A DNA stretch of 64,000 bases from an uncultured Alphaproteobacteria bacterium (GTDB taxonomy: Bacteria > Pseudomonadota > Alphaproteobacteria > MPNO01 > UBA2964), in NCBI GenBank assembly GCA_951812775.1, contig OX638326.1:3235391-3299390 (forward strand), given 5' to 3'. Below the pieces are notes generated by a model, which was not told the origin of the DNA, did no database searches, and saw nothing but the letters and a program-made list of their open reading frames with translations. A program made the position numbers and the translations under genes. Positions within the stretch are counted from its first letter, which is position 1. Each line of letters starts with the position of its first letter. Shown in pieces: positions 27,364 through 37,065 of the stretch.

Positions 27364-29685
27364 CTATTTGCCGTGTTCGCTCAAAATTTTCTTTAGTCGC
27401 TGCGGTGTTACCGGAGTCTCCGTAACAGCCCCTGGAATGCCAATGGCATTATCGATGGCAGAGGCAATTGCCCCGGCGGCACCGGTGATGCCCGCTTCTC
27501 CCGCGCCCTTAATACCAAGCGGCGTTCGGATGCTTGGGAAATCTTCCGTCAGCAGAATTTCCGGGTCAGGTGTTTCCTGTAATGTCGGCATCAGGTAATC
27601 CGCAAAAGTGACGGCCTGCGGGTCGCCTGCTTCGGAATAGGTAAACTCTTCAAACAGAGCACCACCGACCCCTTGCGCCAGACCGCCCACCAGCTGTCCT
27701 TCAATCATTTTTGGATTGATCGAACGGCCAATGTCATAGGCGATGAAATATTTCTCAATCTCGACACCGCCAGTATCGGGGTCGACCGTAACGACAGCGA
27801 TATGATGGCCATACGGGTATGTCTGGTGATCGATATGGAACCATTTCTCGCCTTTAAGGTAGGGTTCACGATCCCCACGAAGCTTGGAGGTCGGGATCAA
27901 GGCTTCGGCAATCTCACCAAGGGTGAGTGAGGGTCCGCCGGGATTGTCTTTTGAATGCACGACGCCATCGGTAATGGTCAGCGAATCCGCATTTGTCTGA
28001 AGCAGTTCCGCCGCCATATCCAGTGCTTTCGCGCGCACCGCCTGTGCAGTAAGGCTAACTGCGGTACCGGTCAAAACAGTCGCGCGTGAGGCATGCGCGC
28101 CAACACCATAATCAATTCGGTTGGTCTGACCATGGACGACACGAATACGGCGATAATCAGTTCCAAGGTCCTCGGCGGCGATCTGCGCCATCGCGGTTTC
28201 AAAGCCCTGACCGATCGAGGCACCACCGGTGACGACTTCGATAAAACCTTCATTATCGACAAAGATTTTGGCCGCATCTGAGGGGCCAAGACCGGATTTT
28301 TCAAAGAACATTGAAATGCCGGCGCCGACCATCTCGCCATTGGCACGGCGTTCGGCCAGTTCTTTCTGAAGATCATCCCAGCCGATCTGTGCCAGCCCCT
28401 GATCCAGCAGTCCGGCGTAATCGCCAGGGTCGTGCTCGACGGAATCGCCCAGCACATCCAAGGCTCGGCCATAGGGCATTTCTTCCAGCGAAATCAGATT
28501 ACGACGGCGAACGGCAATTGGGTCCATTTTCATAGCCTCGGCGACCGCATCCATCAAACGCTCGCGCACGAAAGTGCTTTCGCATCTGCCGGGTGAACGA
28601 TAGGTCGCGGCAGGTGTTTTATTGGTCAGGCGGAAGTGACAAATCGACCGGTATACCGGAAAGCGGTATGGGCCTGGCAGTGTGCCGGTTGTCATATTGG
28701 CGACGCGGGTGCCGTGGGTCCGGATATAGCCGCCCTGATCAAGGTATAGCTCGTCATCCAGCCCGACAACTTCACCATCCTCAGCCACTGCGGCGCGGAT
28801 AATATGGCGTTGCTGGCGTGAATGGTTGGCCGCCATAAGATGTTCCTGGCGATCTTCGATCCATTTGACAGGGCGCCCGAGGCGCAGGGCCGCGACACAG
28901 ACCAAAACGTCTTCCGGATAAAGTTCTCCGCGAATGCCAAACCCGCCACCGGTATGACCTTCAAACAGGTGCACCCCGGACGCCGGTCGATTGAGCATCC
29001 GGCAGAGCGTGTCGCGATTACGATGCGGCACCTTGGCTGCGCCATACATTTCAAGAACGTCGCGGGCCTCATCATAACGGCCAATCGCGCCTCGGCATTC
29101 CATCGGCACGCCAGTATGACGGCTGACCTTTACATCGACTTCAACAACCTTATAGGCATTCGCGAATGTCTCATCGATATCGCCGTAGCCTTGCTCGACA
29201 ATAGCAGCTTCTGTCGTGGCCTTGCCTTTGAAATCCTGCGGCGTGTCATCGGCATTGATCAGAGGCGGTAGCGGTTCAATATCAAGAACCACCAGCTCAG
29301 CGGCATCCTCGGCCGTGTAGGGGTCTTCGGCAAACACTGCGGCAACCGGATCACCAACGTAACGAACCAGTTCGCGGGCCAAAGGATATTGCCGGAAGAG
29401 CGCTAAAGTTGGGTCACTCCCTTCGCGGAAATCAATCGGGGGAACATCGTCGATATCAGTTGTCGTCCAGACCGCAACAACGCCGGGAACGGCTTCGGCG
29501 GCGGAGGTGTCCACGGATTTGATCTTGCCATGGGCGTAGGCGCTGCGGACGATCCGCATATGCAGCTGGTCAGGAAAATTGATATCGCCGACAAACCGGC
29601 CCTTTCCGGTCACCAGCGGTGGATCTTCAAGCCGGTCGACGCTATCGCCGAGATGGCCGAGCATTCTGTTTGTTGCCGTCGCCAT
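27364..29685 (-). CDS. Molybdenum hydroxylase large subunit with cognate S and M
   Basis: The 773-residue CoxL-type protein shares blocks with the 18711 gene: GHTGGGFGIRGELYPEDVL, TYRSPGRCESTFVRERL and GGASIGQGFETAMAQI. The C-terminal GIKGAGEAGITGA carries the glutamate. There is no AYxCSFR loop, so it is not form I CO dehydrogenase. It starts overlapping the small-subunit stop (TGATG). Order on the minus strand is M, S, L, UbiD. Confidence 0.9.
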   Translation of the reverse strand: MATATNRMLGHLGDSVDRLEDPPLVTGKGRFVGDINFPDQLHMRIVRSAYAHGKIKSVDTSAAEAVPGVVAVWTTTDIDDVPPIDFREGSDPTLALFRQYPLARELVRYVGDPVAAVFAEDPYTAEDAAELVVLDIEPLPPLINADDTPQDFKGKATTEAAIVEQGYGDIDETFANAYKVVEVDVKVSRHTGVPMECRGAIGRYDEARDVLEMYGAAKVPHRNRDTLCRMLNRPASGVHLFEGHTGGGFGIRGELYPEDVLVCVAALRLGRPVKWIEDRQEHLMAANHSRQQRHIIRAAVAEDGEVVGLDDELYLDQGGYIRTHGTRVANMTTGTLPGPYRFPVYRSICHFRLTNKTPAATYRSPGRCESTFVRERLMDAVAEAMKMDPIAVRRRNLISLEEMPYGRALDVLGDSVEHDPGDYAGLLDQGLAQIGWDDLQKELAERRANGEMVGAGISMFFEKSGLGPSDAAKIFVDNEGFIEVVTGGASIGQGFETAMAQIAAEDLGTDYRRIRVVHGQTNRIDYGVGAHASRATVLTGTAVSLTAQAVRAKALDMAAELLQTNADSLTITDGVVHSKDNPGGPSLTLGEIAEALIPTSKLRGDREPYLKGEKWFHIDHQTYPYGHHIAVVTVDPDTGGVEIEKYFIAYDIGRSINPKMIEGQLVGGLAQGVGGALFEEFTYSEAGDPQAVTFADYLMPTLQETPDPEILLTEDFPSIRTPLGIKGAGEAGITGAAGAIASAIDNAIGIPGAVTETPVTPQRLKKILSEHGK

Positions 29686-30167
29686 CAGCTTGCTGCCTTC
29701 ATTTCATCACGGGCGGCGCGCACGGCTTTGACGATGTTGGCATAGCCGGTACAGCGGCAAAGATTAGAGGATAGAACGTCATTCAGCTCATCGTCACTGA
29801 TGTCCGGTTGTGCCTCTAGAATACCCGTCGCGAGCATCAAGAAACCGGGCGTGCAATAGCCGCATTGTAGTGCGTGGTTTTCCATAAACGCCTTTTGCAG
29901 CGGATGATATTCTTCACCTTTGGCAAGGCCCTCGACGGTACGGATTTTCTTGCTGTCGGCCTGGACGCCGAACATCAGGCAGGACCGGACCGGCGCGTCA
30001 TCCACCAGCACCGTGCAGGCACCGCAAATACCGTGTTCGCAGCCAAGGTGCGTTCCGGTCTGGCCACAATGATCGCGAATGACATCGGCGAGGGTCCAGC
30101 GTGGGTCAACTGAAACGTTGTGATCTCGTCCGTTGATTGTGAGCGTTATGTCTTTTTTGTCACTCAT
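29685..30167 (-). CDS. Molybdenum hydroxylase 2Fe-2S (small) subunit
   Basis: The 160-residue CoxS-type protein has GCEHGICGACTVLVDD with a later cysteine, and QCGYCTPG plus LCRCTGY for the second cluster. Its start overlaps the medium-subunit stop by 4 bases and its stop overlaps the large-subunit start, so the three are translationally coupled. Confidence 0.92.
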   Translation of the reverse strand: MSDKKDITLTINGRDHNVSVDPRWTLADVIRDHCGQTGTHLGCEHGICGACTVLVDDAPVRSCLMFGVQADSKKIRTVEGLAKGEEYHPLQKAFMENHALQCGYCTPGFLMLATGILEAQPDISDDELNDVLSSNLCRCTGYANIVKAVRAARDEMKAAS

Positions 30168-31021
30168 GATGCGGCATTCTCCAGCGCCCGGCGAACCAAC
30201 GTCGCGGTTAAATCGCGGCGGTACTGGGCGTTTGTTGCATGATCTTCCATGGGGTCAATCGCAGCGGCGGCGGCATCGGCGGCCGCGCGGAAAGCGTCGT
30301 CGCCAGGCACCTGACCGGCAAGTGCCGCTTCGGCCTCTGCAATACGGCGGGGCCTGTCTTCAGCACCGCCAACACCGATATGCGGATCAGTAATTTTACC
30401 ACCCTCAAGGCGGTAGGTGACCAATGTCATTGAAATCGCGAAATCACCGGCTCGGCGATTGAACTCCTGAAAGCCATACAGGGTATCATCGCTAAGTAAC
30501 GGTATGCGGACTTCACGGAGTAATTCATCCTCATTGAGCGTCGTGGTCATGACGGTCTCAAAAAATTCCGCTGCCGGAATTAGCCGTTCCCCGGAGGCGC
30601 TTTGTGCCACCATCGTGGCATCCAGCGTCGCGGACACCATGCACCATTCTGATGCCGGGTCGGAATGGGCAACGCTGCCACAGAACGTGCCGCGCTGGCG
30701 GATCGGATAATGGGCAATATTGCTGACGACGTCTGTAAGCAGGTGGCCGAGCACGCCATCACAGGCGGGCGTATGGAATTGCGCATGACGCACTGTTGCA
30801 CCGATACACAAAGCACCGTCTTCAATGACGAGCTTATCGAGATCGGCGACATTATTGATGTCAATTAAATGGGTTGGACGGGCGAGGCGGAAGGCCATGG
30901 TTGGTACCAGGCTCTGGCCACCGGCGAGAATGCGACCGTCATTTGGTGCATGCTCCGCCAGGAGGGTAACCGCTTCATCAACCGTGGTCGGCGCGTGATA
31001 TTCAAATGCAGCAGGTTTCAT
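30164..31021 (-). CDS. Molybdenum hydroxylase FAD-binding (medium) subunit
   Basis: The 285-residue CoxM-type protein has ILAGGQSLVPTMAFRLARP and IRQRGTFCGSVAHSDPASEW, the two FAD motifs of the family (AGGQSL; the second is usually TxGGS, here TFCGS). It is the first gene of the M-S-L-UbiD unit on the minus strand. Confidence 0.9.
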   Translation of the reverse strand: MKPAAFEYHAPTTVDEAVTLLAEHAPNDGRILAGGQSLVPTMAFRLARPTHLIDINNVADLDKLVIEDGALCIGATVRHAQFHTPACDGVLGHLLTDVVSNIAHYPIRQRGTFCGSVAHSDPASEWCMVSATLDATMVAQSASGERLIPAAEFFETVMTTTLNEDELLREVRIPLLSDDTLYGFQEFNRRAGDFAISMTLVTYRLEGGKITDPHIGVGGAEDRPRRIAEAEAALAGQVPGDDAFRAAADAAAAAIDPMEDHATNAQYRRDLTATLVRRALENAAS

Positions 31022-31114
31022 TGTTCAATCTTTATATATCTCCCAACCGGTCAGGCGTTGACCGGTGAAAAGTTTATACAGGAAGAATCCGGCAGGTAAA
31101 ACTCACTGGACCGT

Positions 31115-32425
31115 TTAGTTTCGCCACTTTATGGGGATCACATCAAAGGCGATACTGATCCGACGGGCATCGCCGGAAAGAGGCACTGTCTGATGGAAGA
31201 AATAGGACGGAAAGAAGATCAGTTTCCCCGGTTCCGGCATGATGCGGCGTACATTTGGCGCTCGAACCGATGTAACTCCATACCCTGGGGCACCGAATTC
31301 AATCCAGCCAGACTGCGCGACATTGTCGGGCGAGGTAATCACGTCCGGGACTTCAAGGTAAAAGACCCCGGAAACCCAGGCGGCAGGATGTAAATGCGGG
31401 TTCTGATGGCCATCCTCATCAAGGATAGTTGCCCAAATACTGTATTCCCATTTCTCTGGTATCTGAGCGGTGAACGGATGAGCATTGTCAGTTTTCTTGG
31501 TAGAAACAAAGCCTTCTATCTGCGCTGTCAGGGCGGTGACAAAGCGTCGGATTGTCGGGTCAGTATCATGGGCAAGATTGCCTGTCTGGGCGCCGACGCG
31601 CGTTGTCGTATCGCTGCGCTCCCATACGCAGCTCGAGTGGGTCGCCAGCTTGTCCCCCAGTTCCCGGGGTTGGAGGTCAGCAGGAAAAGTCAGTTTCTGA
31701 ATTTCGATTAAGTTCTCGAGGTCAAGAAGGGCGTTAGCGTTTTCGTCTTCGCCATTCTCATGTAGTGCAATTGCCTGGCCAGCAAGGGCGGGCACGTGCC
31801 AGCGTTGCCGGGTCAGCGTCGCGTCAAAACATGCCTGTGCCTGTGCCCAGTTCCTGCTTTTAAGCTGCAACATTCCAAGGTTGAAATGAAAATTGGCGAT
31901 TTCGGGATTGAGGGAAATTGCACGTTCTTGGAACGATATGGCTTCGTCGAGCTCTCCTCGTTCTCCGAGGGTTTCGGATAGCTCGGATAAGGCCTCTGCG
32001 TGATTGGAATTCAGCGAGACAACATGCCGGAAAGCCTTTTCGGCCTCGTCAATCTGCCCGGCCTGTTTTAGCGATAGACCGAGATTGAAGGCGGCATCGG
32101 TATTTTGAGGCGTGAGTTTCAGAGATTTGCCAAAGGCTGCCCCGGCATCTCCCCACCGCTTCATTTGGACAAAGACGTTGCCCAAATTGTAGTGATAGCT
32201 GGAGTCAGTTGGGACTTTTTCTATCGCTTCCCCAATCGCCATGAGCGCGTCGTCGAACTGTCCAATTTGCCCATACAAAACGCCCAATAGATGTAAGACA
32301 TCAGGATGGCCTGGCGCTATGTCCAGCAGCTGTTTATAGAGAGCTTCTGCTTTAGGGGCGTCACCTGCTTCATGTGCCGTTCTGGCATCGGCAAATATTT
32401 GGTTAGGGTCTGTTGCGGCGTTCAT
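31115..32425 (-). CDS. TPR protein with C-terminal 2OG-Fe(II) oxygenase domain
   Basis: The 436-residue protein has about five to six tetratricopeptide repeats in the first ~210 residues (for example LYGQIGQFDDALMAIGEA and YNLGNVFVQMKRWGDAGAAF). A 2OG oxygenase domain of the TIGR02466 type follows: NPHLHPAAWVSGVFYLEVP, then PGKLIFFPSYFFHQTVPL and RRISIAFDV. The histidines and arginine for iron and 2OG are present. Such fusions are thought to hydroxylate proteins or peptides bound by the TPR part. A second TPR-2OG protein lies at 37874-39286. Confidence 0.85.
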   Translation of the reverse strand: MNAATDPNQIFADARTAHEAGDAPKAEALYKQLLDIAPGHPDVLHLLGVLYGQIGQFDDALMAIGEAIEKVPTDSSYHYNLGNVFVQMKRWGDAGAAFGKSLKLTPQNTDAAFNLGLSLKQAGQIDEAEKAFRHVVSLNSNHAEALSELSETLGERGELDEAISFQERAISLNPEIANFHFNLGMLQLKSRNWAQAQACFDATLTRQRWHVPALAGQAIALHENGEDENANALLDLENLIEIQKLTFPADLQPRELGDKLATHSSCVWERSDTTTRVGAQTGNLAHDTDPTIRRFVTALTAQIEGFVSTKKTDNAHPFTAQIPEKWEYSIWATILDEDGHQNPHLHPAAWVSGVFYLEVPDVITSPDNVAQSGWIEFGAPGYGVTSVRAPNVRRIMPEPGKLIFFPSYFFHQTVPLSGDARRISIAFDVIPIKWRN

Positions 32426-32626
32426 ATGGATTATTTTGCGCGTTTGATTGATAGGAGTATAGCGGCTTCACAAATTTGAAGCACGATGAACGGGTGAGGA
32501 AACCCGCGCAAAAGCTCTATCATTTCGAAAATTCGATTTGCGCACAGAAACTGGGGATGCCCCTGTGTTCAGGCAGAATCAGCGAATAAGAGAGAGAAAT
32601 ATAACGCTGATTCCAAAGCAGTACGC

Positions 32627-33460
32627 CTAGGCCGCAACCGGTCCCACGACCCCTTCGATCTGGACGCGATAACCTGATCGAACATTGGGCAGATAATCGT
32701 TGGTTGCGCGGTGCTGGGCGCAACGATTGTCCCAAAACGCAATGGAATGCGGTTCCCACCGGAAGCGGTGGCAATGTTCCGGTAATACGCTGTGATCCCA
32801 GAGGAAGCGGAGGATGCCCTCGCTTTCCGTTGAGGAGACCTCGTTAATACGCTTGGTAAACCCCCGATTTACATACAGCAATTTGCGGCCGCTTTCGGGA
32901 TGTTTAACGATAACAGGATGGGTCGCATTAGGCGTTCCGGGACCAAAGGTCGGTACACCATCATGCCAGGCGGTCAGCCCTTCGAGATAGTTCTTCATCC
33001 GGTCGGATAAACTTTCATAGGCGGCATACATGCTGGCGAACATCGTATCGCCACCACCATTGGGCGGCACTGTGTGATTATAGAGGATGCTGCCGAGTGG
33101 CGGCAGCTCGGCGCAGGACTGATCGGTATGCCAGATATGACCTGAAACTGTTGGCGAGTTTTCGTCGAAATGGAATTTACGAACGCGCGGATCTTCGGTC
33201 AGCTTGCTGTTTGTATTTGTACCGACATGTGAGCCGATGGGACCAAAATACTCACCGAGACGCACATGATCTTCAAAGCTGATTTCCTGATCGCGGAAAA
33301 ACAGAACGCAATGTTCAGTGAACGCACGCTTAAGCTCCGCGAGTTCCAGGTCGGTAAGGGGTCGGGTCAAATCGATATTGCCGATTTCCGCGCCAACAGT
33401 CGGACTCGCCAGTGTAACGGTGATTGCCTGATAGGCGGTATTGCTGCCTGTGCCGTCCAT
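32627..33460 (-). CDS. TauD/TfdA-family 2-oxoglutarate dioxygenase
   Basis: ATG 33460 follows GGAGGAAAC and is preferred to the longer frame from 33523. The 277-residue product has VGAEIGNIDLTRPL at the start, the iron motif in GHIWHTDQSCAELPP (HTD), FAPG-like loops and the distal histidine/arginine in WDNRCAQHRATNDY. This fits the taurine/alpha-ketoglutarate dioxygenase branch. The substrate is unknown. Confidence 0.9.
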   Translation of the reverse strand: MDGTGSNTAYQAITVTLASPTVGAEIGNIDLTRPLTDLELAELKRAFTEHCVLFFRDQEISFEDHVRLGEYFGPIGSHVGTNTNSKLTEDPRVRKFHFDENSPTVSGHIWHTDQSCAELPPLGSILYNHTVPPNGGGDTMFASMYAAYESLSDRMKNYLEGLTAWHDGVPTFGPGTPNATHPVIVKHPESGRKLLYVNRGFTKRINEVSSTESEGILRFLWDHSVLPEHCHRFRWEPHSIAFWDNRCAQHRATNDYLPNVRSGYRVQIEGVVGPVAA

Positions 33461-33562
33461 GTTTCCTCCGGTGCTCCGGTTCGGTGGTCTTGTTTGTTTG
33501 TATTGATATTCTTGTTTTATCAAAAGCCGCGTCTCTGCGGAAGTACCCTTGATATCACGCGT

Positions 33563-34519
33563 TTAGTTGCGAAGTGCGTAAGATAAACAGTTTTCAACGG
33601 AGTTCGCGATATTATTGATCAATTGCCCATAAAGTTCGGGACCTGGCGGTATCGTCGCCCCTAACGGATCGAGGGTCGCCAGCCGCGCGTCAGTGCCGCG
33701 TGTGACCAGTCTGGCAGTCTTGGGGTTGAATTGCGGCTCTGAGAACACACAGACCCGCCCAATGTTCTTTATGTTTTTTTGGATGGCGGAGACCCGTTTG
33801 GCGCTCGGCGGTATATCAGGATGAAAGATGATTGCTCCTGCTGCGGAAAGTCCGAAGCGTTTCTCGAAATACTGATAAGCGTCATGAAAGACGAAAAATT
33901 GGGCCTTCTGTAAGGCCTTTAATCTGGTGCCTGTTCTACGGACGAGGTCTCTGAGGTTCATTCGGCGTTGTTTGGCATTCAAGGCGTATGTTTGCGCGTT
34001 GCTGGGATCAGCGGCTCTCAGCGTTGCCTCTATGCGTTGTGTGAAAATGATGGCATTGACGGGGTCGAGCCAGAAATGTTGATCGATTTTGCCGTGAGCG
34101 TGTCCGTGGTGATGGTGATCGTGCTTTTTGCTTCGGGTTTTTCCGGGATTGAAATGACTCGCTTTGCGAAATTCGTGGCGAGTGAGTCCTTTGGAATTGG
34201 ACAATGTGACAATTTTGGCCTTGGTTCCCAGCGTCCTCACCGGTTTGACGAGAAATTGTTCCAGTTCTTTGCCGATCCAGAAAATGATTTTGGCGTTTTT
34301 TAGCTTCTTTGCTTCAGAAGGACGCAGACTGTAGCTGTGTGGCGATGATTGCTGCTGCAAAATCAGGAACGGTTCGGAAACACCTTTGGAGACGGCTGCG
34401 ACCAGGGAATGAATTGGTTTGATCGATACGACGATGCCTTGCATCGCCCAAATGGGATTTGCGGTGCTGGCCGTGGCGATCAGGGTGAGGGCGAAAAGGG
34501 CGATTCGCTTGAATTTCAT
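33563..34519 (-). CDS. znuA: Zinc ABC transporter substrate-binding protein ZnuA
   Basis: The 318-residue protein has a signal peptide (MKFKRIALFALTLIATASTA). The ZnuA ligands are visible: SPHSYSLRPSEA, QHFWLDPVNA, FHDAYQYFEKRFGL and a late aspartate. A histidine-rich loop (KKHDHHHHGHAHG) is typical of zinc-specific members. ZnuB and ZnuC are not adjacent. A Zur-type palindrome lies upstream, so expression is probably induced by zinc limitation. Confidence 0.93.
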   Translation of the reverse strand: MKFKRIALFALTLIATASTANPIWAMQGIVVSIKPIHSLVAAVSKGVSEPFLILQQQSSPHSYSLRPSEAKKLKNAKIIFWIGKELEQFLVKPVRTLGTKAKIVTLSNSKGLTRHEFRKASHFNPGKTRSKKHDHHHHGHAHGKIDQHFWLDPVNAIIFTQRIEATLRAADPSNAQTYALNAKQRRMNLRDLVRRTGTRLKALQKAQFFVFHDAYQYFEKRFGLSAAGAIIFHPDIPPSAKRVSAIQKNIKNIGRVCVFSEPQFNPKTARLVTRGTDARLATLDPLGATIPPGPELYGQLINNIANSVENCLSYALRN

Positions 34520-34567
34520 AAATGTCTCAATGTGTTAAGAGCCTGCCCCCAAAGAAAGCAGTTTTGC

Positions 34568-34582
34568 CGTTATATTATAACG
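34568..34582. promoter_or_regulatory. Putative Zur box upstream of znuA
   Basis: CGTTATA-T-TATAACG is a perfect 7-1-7 palindrome 48 bases upstream of the znuA start. It matches the GTTATANTATAAC core I recall for alphaproteobacterial Zur sites. It also lies in the divergent region shared with the CoxL gene at 34723, so it might touch that gene too. Confidence 0.8.
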
Positions 34583-34722
34583 TCTTGAAAAGAGTCTAGT
34601 CGCGAATGCCTCAGATGTTCCAAAAAAAGAAATAATCTTCCTTTTTTTACAAAATAGCCAAATTCTGCTAGGTCTTTCGTTCAACGGAAATTCTTACTCT
34701 GACACAGGGAAGCGTATTACCC

Positions 34723-37065
34723 ATGGCTTGGAAAGTATTCGGAACCCGCGCCAAACGGCTCGAAGACCCCTCGCTTTTGCGAGGGAAAGCAAACTTTATC
34801 GACGATATTTGTCTCCCTGGTCTGTTGCAGGCTGCTTTTGTGCGCAGTCCGTTTGCGCATGCGGCAATCAATGGCATCAATGTCGATGCAGCGCTTGCTC
34901 ATCCTGGTGTTCATGCCGTCTTCAAAATGGACGATATTCGGCCTTTTCTGATCAATGAACGGCTCGTCGTCGGAATGCCAAGCCCTTCCTACAAGCAGAA
35001 CCGGGATCGACCGGTGCTTGCTTACGATGAAGCAACCTATGTGGGCGAACCCATTGCAGTGGTTATCGCCGATGATCGATATATCGCCGAGGATGCTGCA
35101 ACATTGGTGGATGTCGAATATGATCCGCTGCCTGCCTCGGCGGATTGCCGTGACGCCATGGCGCCGGGCGCACCAGTTGCCCATCGCGACGCTGAACATA
35201 ATCTGCTGGCTGAGTTCAATATGGATTATGGTGATGTTGAAGGCGCTTTTACCAAAGCTGCCCACACATTTTCAGAATCTCTGTGGATTCATCGGGGCGG
35301 TTCCCATTCGATCGAATGCCGCGGCTGTGTCGCTTCTTTCGACGAGCCTGCCGATCAGGTGACTCTGTGGAGTTCGACACAGATGCCACACTCACTCAAA
35401 ACTACCTTCACGGACATGACCGGCCATGATGAGAATCGGTTGCGGGTCATTACGCCAGATGTCGGTGGCGGTTTTGGTCCGAAACTGGTGGTCTATCAGG
35501 AAGATGTCGTTCTGTGTCTTGCTGCGCGAATGATTAAACGTCCGATCAAATGGGCAGAGGATCGCCGCGAGCATTTCATCACGACCACCCAGGAACGCGA
35601 TCAATACTGGGAAGCGGAAATCGCCGTCGATGAGGAAGGTCGAATTCTTGGGATCAAGAGCGATGTCATCCACGATCACGGTGCTTTCACCGCTCGCGGC
35701 GTAAATTTGCCTTACAATGCGGCAGAGACGATTCCGTTACCCTATGAGGTGCCCGCCTTCAGTACGCATGTCCGTTTGGCGCTGACTAATAAAGTACCGG
35801 TCACGCCGGTACGGGGCGCAGGACATCCACAGGGCGTGTTTGTCATGGAACGGCTGATGGATCGGGTCGCGGCTGAGCTTGGTCTCGAACGTGACGAGGT
35901 TCGGCGCCGCAATCTGATTCCGGGCGATAAAATGCCTTATGAAAAACCGCTTAAGACTCGCGGCGGCATGCCGGTGCTTCTGGATTCAGGGGATTATCCT
36001 GTTTGTCAGCAGAGTGCTCTGGATAAAGCCGACTGGGCTGGGTTTCGAGCGCGTCAGGAAAAGGCGCGGGGCGAGGGGCGTTTCCTGGGGATCGGCCTGG
36101 CGAATTATGTAAAAGGCACGGGTCGCGGACCGTTCGAAGCCGTCACTGTGCGCATCGGTCCTTCTGGCAAGATCCATGTTTATACCGGTGGCACGGCCAT
36201 CGGGCAGGGAACACGCACTATGATGGCGCAGATCGTCGGCGAGAAATTTGGCGGTGATATGGAAAACATCACGGTCACCGCAGGGGATACCAGCACCGTT
36301 TCGCTGGGAATTGGTACATCAAACAGTCGGCTTGCTGTTGTCGCCGGATCGTCCGCGCATGTCGCCGCCGAAAAAGTCCGCGAAAAGGCGCTCAAAGTTG
36401 CAGCACATATGCTGGAAGCCTCGGAAGAGGATCTTGAGATTGAAAATGGTGAGATACACGTCCGGGGCGTGCCTGACCTTAAGGTTACACTCGGCCAGGT
36501 CGCGCATGCCGTAGCGGGGACGCCGGGCTATGCACTACCGGGCGGGATAGAACCCGGTATGGAAGCAACAGAACATGTTGTCCTCGATAATCTTGCCTTT
36601 GCCTGTGGTACGGCCGTCGTTGAAGTTGAGGTGGATATTGAAACCGGTGAGGTTAAGGTCCTCAACTATGTGATTTCGCATGATAGCGGCACGATCATTA
36701 ATCCAATGATCGTCGATGGACAGGTTCAGGGTGGCACTGCGCATGGCATCGGCAATACGCTGTTTGAATGGATGGGCTACGATGATGCCGCCAACCCGGT
36801 CACGACGAACTTCGCCGAGTATCTGCTGATTTCGTCTACAGAGATGCCGAATATCGATATCATCCATCATGAATCGCCATCGCCCTTGAATCCCATCGGC
36901 GTAAAGGGGGTTGGTGAATGCGGTGTGGTGCCGGCACCGTCAGCGATCATTTCTGCGGTCGAGGATGCTTTGAAGGACTTCGACGTCCATCTGACAAGAG
37001 CTCCTCTGATGCCGTCGGAAATCGTTCAGGCAATTGCTGCAGCAAACAGTTCCAACGCTGCATGA
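34723..37065 (+). CDS. Molybdenum hydroxylase large subunit, orphan copy 3
   Basis: The 780-residue CoxL-type protein has DVGGGFGPKLVVYQEDV, PVRGAGHPQGVFVMERL, GGTAIGQGTRTMMAQI and the C-terminal GVKGVGECGVVPAPSA with the catalytic glutamate. No M or S gene is adjacent. Its TGA overlaps the ATG of an XRE-family regulator (ATGA), so the two proteins are made together. Confidence 0.9.
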   Translation: MAWKVFGTRAKRLEDPSLLRGKANFIDDICLPGLLQAAFVRSPFAHAAINGINVDAALAHPGVHAVFKMDDIRPFLINERLVVGMPSPSYKQNRDRPVLAYDEATYVGEPIAVVIADDRYIAEDAATLVDVEYDPLPASADCRDAMAPGAPVAHRDAEHNLLAEFNMDYGDVEGAFTKAAHTFSESLWIHRGGSHSIECRGCVASFDEPADQVTLWSSTQMPHSLKTTFTDMTGHDENRLRVITPDVGGGFGPKLVVYQEDVVLCLAARMIKRPIKWAEDRREHFITTTQERDQYWEAEIAVDEEGRILGIKSDVIHDHGAFTARGVNLPYNAAETIPLPYEVPAFSTHVRLALTNKVPVTPVRGAGHPQGVFVMERLMDRVAAELGLERDEVRRRNLIPGDKMPYEKPLKTRGGMPVLLDSGDYPVCQQSALDKADWAGFRARQEKARGEGRFLGIGLANYVKGTGRGPFEAVTVRIGPSGKIHVYTGGTAIGQGTRTMMAQIVGEKFGGDMENITVTAGDTSTVSLGIGTSNSRLAVVAGSSAHVAAEKVREKALKVAAHMLEASEEDLEIENGEIHVRGVPDLKVTLGQVAHAVAGTPGYALPGGIEPGMEATEHVVLDNLAFACGTAVVEVEVDIETGEVKVLNYVISHDSGTIINPMIVDGQVQGGTAHGIGNTLFEWMGYDDAANPVTTNFAEYLLISSTEMPNIDIIHHESPSPLNPIGVKGVGECGVVPAPSAIISAVEDALKDFDVHLTRAPLMPSEIVQAIAAANSSNAA

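Noticed and set aside
8830..37065. Aerobic CO dehydrogenase
   Set aside because: None of the five large subunits has the AYxCSFR loop of form I CO dehydrogenase.
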